Below are positions 62,833-64,000 of a stretch of 64,000 bases of DNA, one piece after another; positions within the stretch are counted from its first letter, which is position 1, and each line of letters opens with the position of its first letter. The translations under genes were made by a program, and so were the position numbers. The stretch is from assembly GCA_027019165.1 (NCBI GenBank), contig JALUXC010000026.1, positions 1 to 64,000 on the forward strand. Reading direction: 5' to 3'. Origin of the DNA: Pseudophaeobacter sp. GTDB taxonomy: Bacteria > Pseudomonadota > Alphaproteobacteria > Rhodobacterales > Rhodobacteraceae. Under the pieces are notes generated by a model that saw nothing but the letters and a program-made list of their open reading frames with translations, ran no database searches and was not told the origin of the DNA.

Positions 62833-64000
62833 AACAACGCCCCGATCAAATAGGTCAATAGCACCAATACCGCCGCCCCCAGCAGGAACAAGGCCAGGCC
62901 TGCCTTCACCGGTTCGATTGCGGCAAGCGCGGGCGCTACACTTTGCAACCCCTCACGCAAGACGGGGTGCAGTGCGCCCGTCGCAATGGCCCACCCCATG
63001 GACAGGATCAGCCAACCCAGTTGCAAGAGACCCGAGGCACCGATCAACCAGCGCAGCGCCCGCGTATGCGCCCGTCCGCGTGAGCGCAAAGCCCGGCGCA
63101 ACGAGGTAAGAGGACGCGATGCATCCCGCTGAACCGCAACCAAGGCAGGCACAACCAATAGCACGAGGAACATGCCAAACCCGAGCCCATAGACAAGCGT
63201 GATCACGGTCGGCTTCAGAAACTGCGCCTGCTGCGAACTTTCGTACATGAGGGGCGCAAGGCCCAGAACGGTGGTCAGCGTGGTCAGCATCACCGGCCGC
63301 AAGCGATCCGCGGCACCATCGATGATCGAAGGAACCAGCCCACGCTCTTTGGCATATTCGTCGATGGTGGTCACCAGCACGATGGAATCGTTGATGATGA
63401 TCCCCGTCATGCCCAGCAACCCAACCACCGTGAACATGCTGAGCGGGACGTCCCAGATGTAGTGACCCCAGATTGTCCCAACGAGGCCAAAGGGAATGAT
63501 CGCCATCACCACGACGGGCCGGGTCCAGCTGGCAAAAATCCAGGCCAGCACAAGGTAGATCCCGGCCAGACACAGAACGAGGCCGGTGCCCGCATCGGCG
63601 AGGAAGGTATCTTCCTGCTCGCTGAGACCGGACAGGCGCCATTCCACCTGCCGCTCGCTGGCGATGGTGGGCAGGATCTCCTCTTCCAGGCTCTTGATCA
63701 CCGCCTCGGCCCGAGCCGGATCATCCTCCGAAATATCCCCGGAGACGCTGATGACCCGGATGCCGTTTTCACGCCGCACGGTGGAAAACCCGCTGCGCTG
63801 ACTGACCGAGACGATATCGGCCAGCGGCACATAGCTGCCGTTTGGCGCCCGCATCAGGGTGCGTTCCAGGAAGTCTGCCGTCAGCTCTCCCTCGGGCAAT
63901 TCGACGCGCACGGTAGCGCTGCGCGGCCCATCCGGGTAAGTGGCCGCCTCAATGCCGTTCAGACGCGCGCGCAGGGCACGTCCAAGGCTGTCGATCGTGA
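62775..64000 (-). CDS. RND family efflux permease, C-terminal part (5' end beyond the window)
   Basis: The frame stays open to the right edge (residues before the GTG at 63911 read ATYPDGPRSAT), so at least 408 residues of a larger protein are seen. It contains the second periplasmic porter loop, then the second membrane half with VVGLLGMTGIIINDSIVLVTTIDEY and RLRPVMLTTLTTVLGLAPLM, hallmark of HAE-type RND pumps. Beyond the usual end there are about three extra hydrophobic segments (LLQLGWLILSMGWAIATGA; AGLALFLLGAAVLVLLTYLI). The substrate is unknown. Confidence 0.9.
   Translation of the reverse strand, partial: TIDSLGRALRARLNGIEAATYPDGPRSATVRVELPEGELTADFLERTLMRAPNGSYVPLADIVSVSQRSGFSTVRRENGIRVISVSGDISEDDPARAEAVIKSLEEEILPTIASERQVEWRLSGLSEQEDTFLADAGTGLVLCLAGIYLVLAWIFASWTRPVVVMAIIPFGLVGTIWGHYIWDVPLSMFTVVGLLGMTGIIINDSIVLVTTIDEYAKERGLVPSIIDGAADRLRPVMLTTLTTVLGLAPLMYESSQQAQFLKPTVITLVYGLGFGMFLVLLVVPALVAVQRDASRPLTSLRRALRSRGRAHTRALRWLIGASGLLQLGWLILSMGWAIATGALHPVLREGLQSVAPALAAIEPVKAGLALFLLGAAVLVLLTYLIGALFHALSERQRSRANKATSLT

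Overview
The window is chromosomal DNA of a GC-rich alphaproteobacterium, almost certainly a member of the Roseobacter group (Rhodobacteraceae). The evidence is the clustered order mdh-sucC-sucD-sucA-sucB-lpd, ethylmalonyl-CoA pathway genes (mesaconyl-CoA hydratase, malyl-CoA thioesterase) just upstream, polyhydroxybutyrate genes phaA-phbB, an aa3-type cytochrome oxidase subunit IV, DUF6173 and RSP_7527-type small proteins, and a nonribosomal peptide synthetase end. The genus cannot be fixed from sequence reading alone. I saw no tRNA, rRNA, CRISPR array, insertion sequence or prophage.

Layout. 1-1.1 kb: the 3' end of an NRPS (epimerisation/condensation remnant plus thioesterase). 1.2-3.9 kb: a minus-strand ethylmalonyl-CoA pathway operon, mcl2-nnrU-DUF1737-mch. 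5.6-18.9 kb: the TCA-cycle region (malate dehydrogenase, succinyl-CoA synthetase, 2-oxoglutarate dehydrogenase E1, E2, E3), interrupted by small, AT-richer orphan genes. 19-27 kb: envelope and division genes (plsC, ftsX, ftsE), a zinc-ribbon protein, TIGR02302 and lysA. 27-31 kb: a TetR/NmrA pair lies between lysA and the argH-lipoprotein cluster. 31-36 kb: sterol desaturase, a degenerate EAL protein and phaA-phbB. 36-46 kb: LysR/EamA pair, TrmN6-like methyltransferase, polyprenyl synthase, ispE, TPR protein, ETF-QO and SoxR. 46-54 kb: greA and a molybdenum-cofactor cluster (moeA, DUF429-like, mobB, mobA, fdhD) ending at azlCD. 54-64 kb: cox subunit IV, MBL hydrolase, acyl-CoA dehydrogenase, threonylcarbamoyl-AMP synthase, DsrE protein, YqgE, DsbD-like protein, Nudix, and the end of an RND efflux pump that runs off the window.

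How the genes fit together. The left third is central carbon metabolism: acetyl-CoA assimilation by the ethylmalonyl-CoA pathway feeds the TCA enzymes, and phaA-phbB supply acetoacetyl-CoA and 3-hydroxybutyryl-CoA to both PHB and that pathway. ETF-QO and the acyl-CoA dehydrogenase link acyl-CoA oxidation to ubiquinone, whose side chain is made by the polyprenyl synthase. The Moco/FdhD cluster supports formate dehydrogenase.

The most interesting signal is non-coding. Six copies of a two-hairpin element lie in intergenic DNA: stem 1, a linker with CCCAA, stem 2, then CGGGAG. They form three outward-facing inverted pairs (40908-41236, 48646-48823, 59883-60665). Stem sequences differ between copies while pairing is kept. 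One pair encloses a complete dsrE-like gene and another encloses a cloverleaf-shaped structure.
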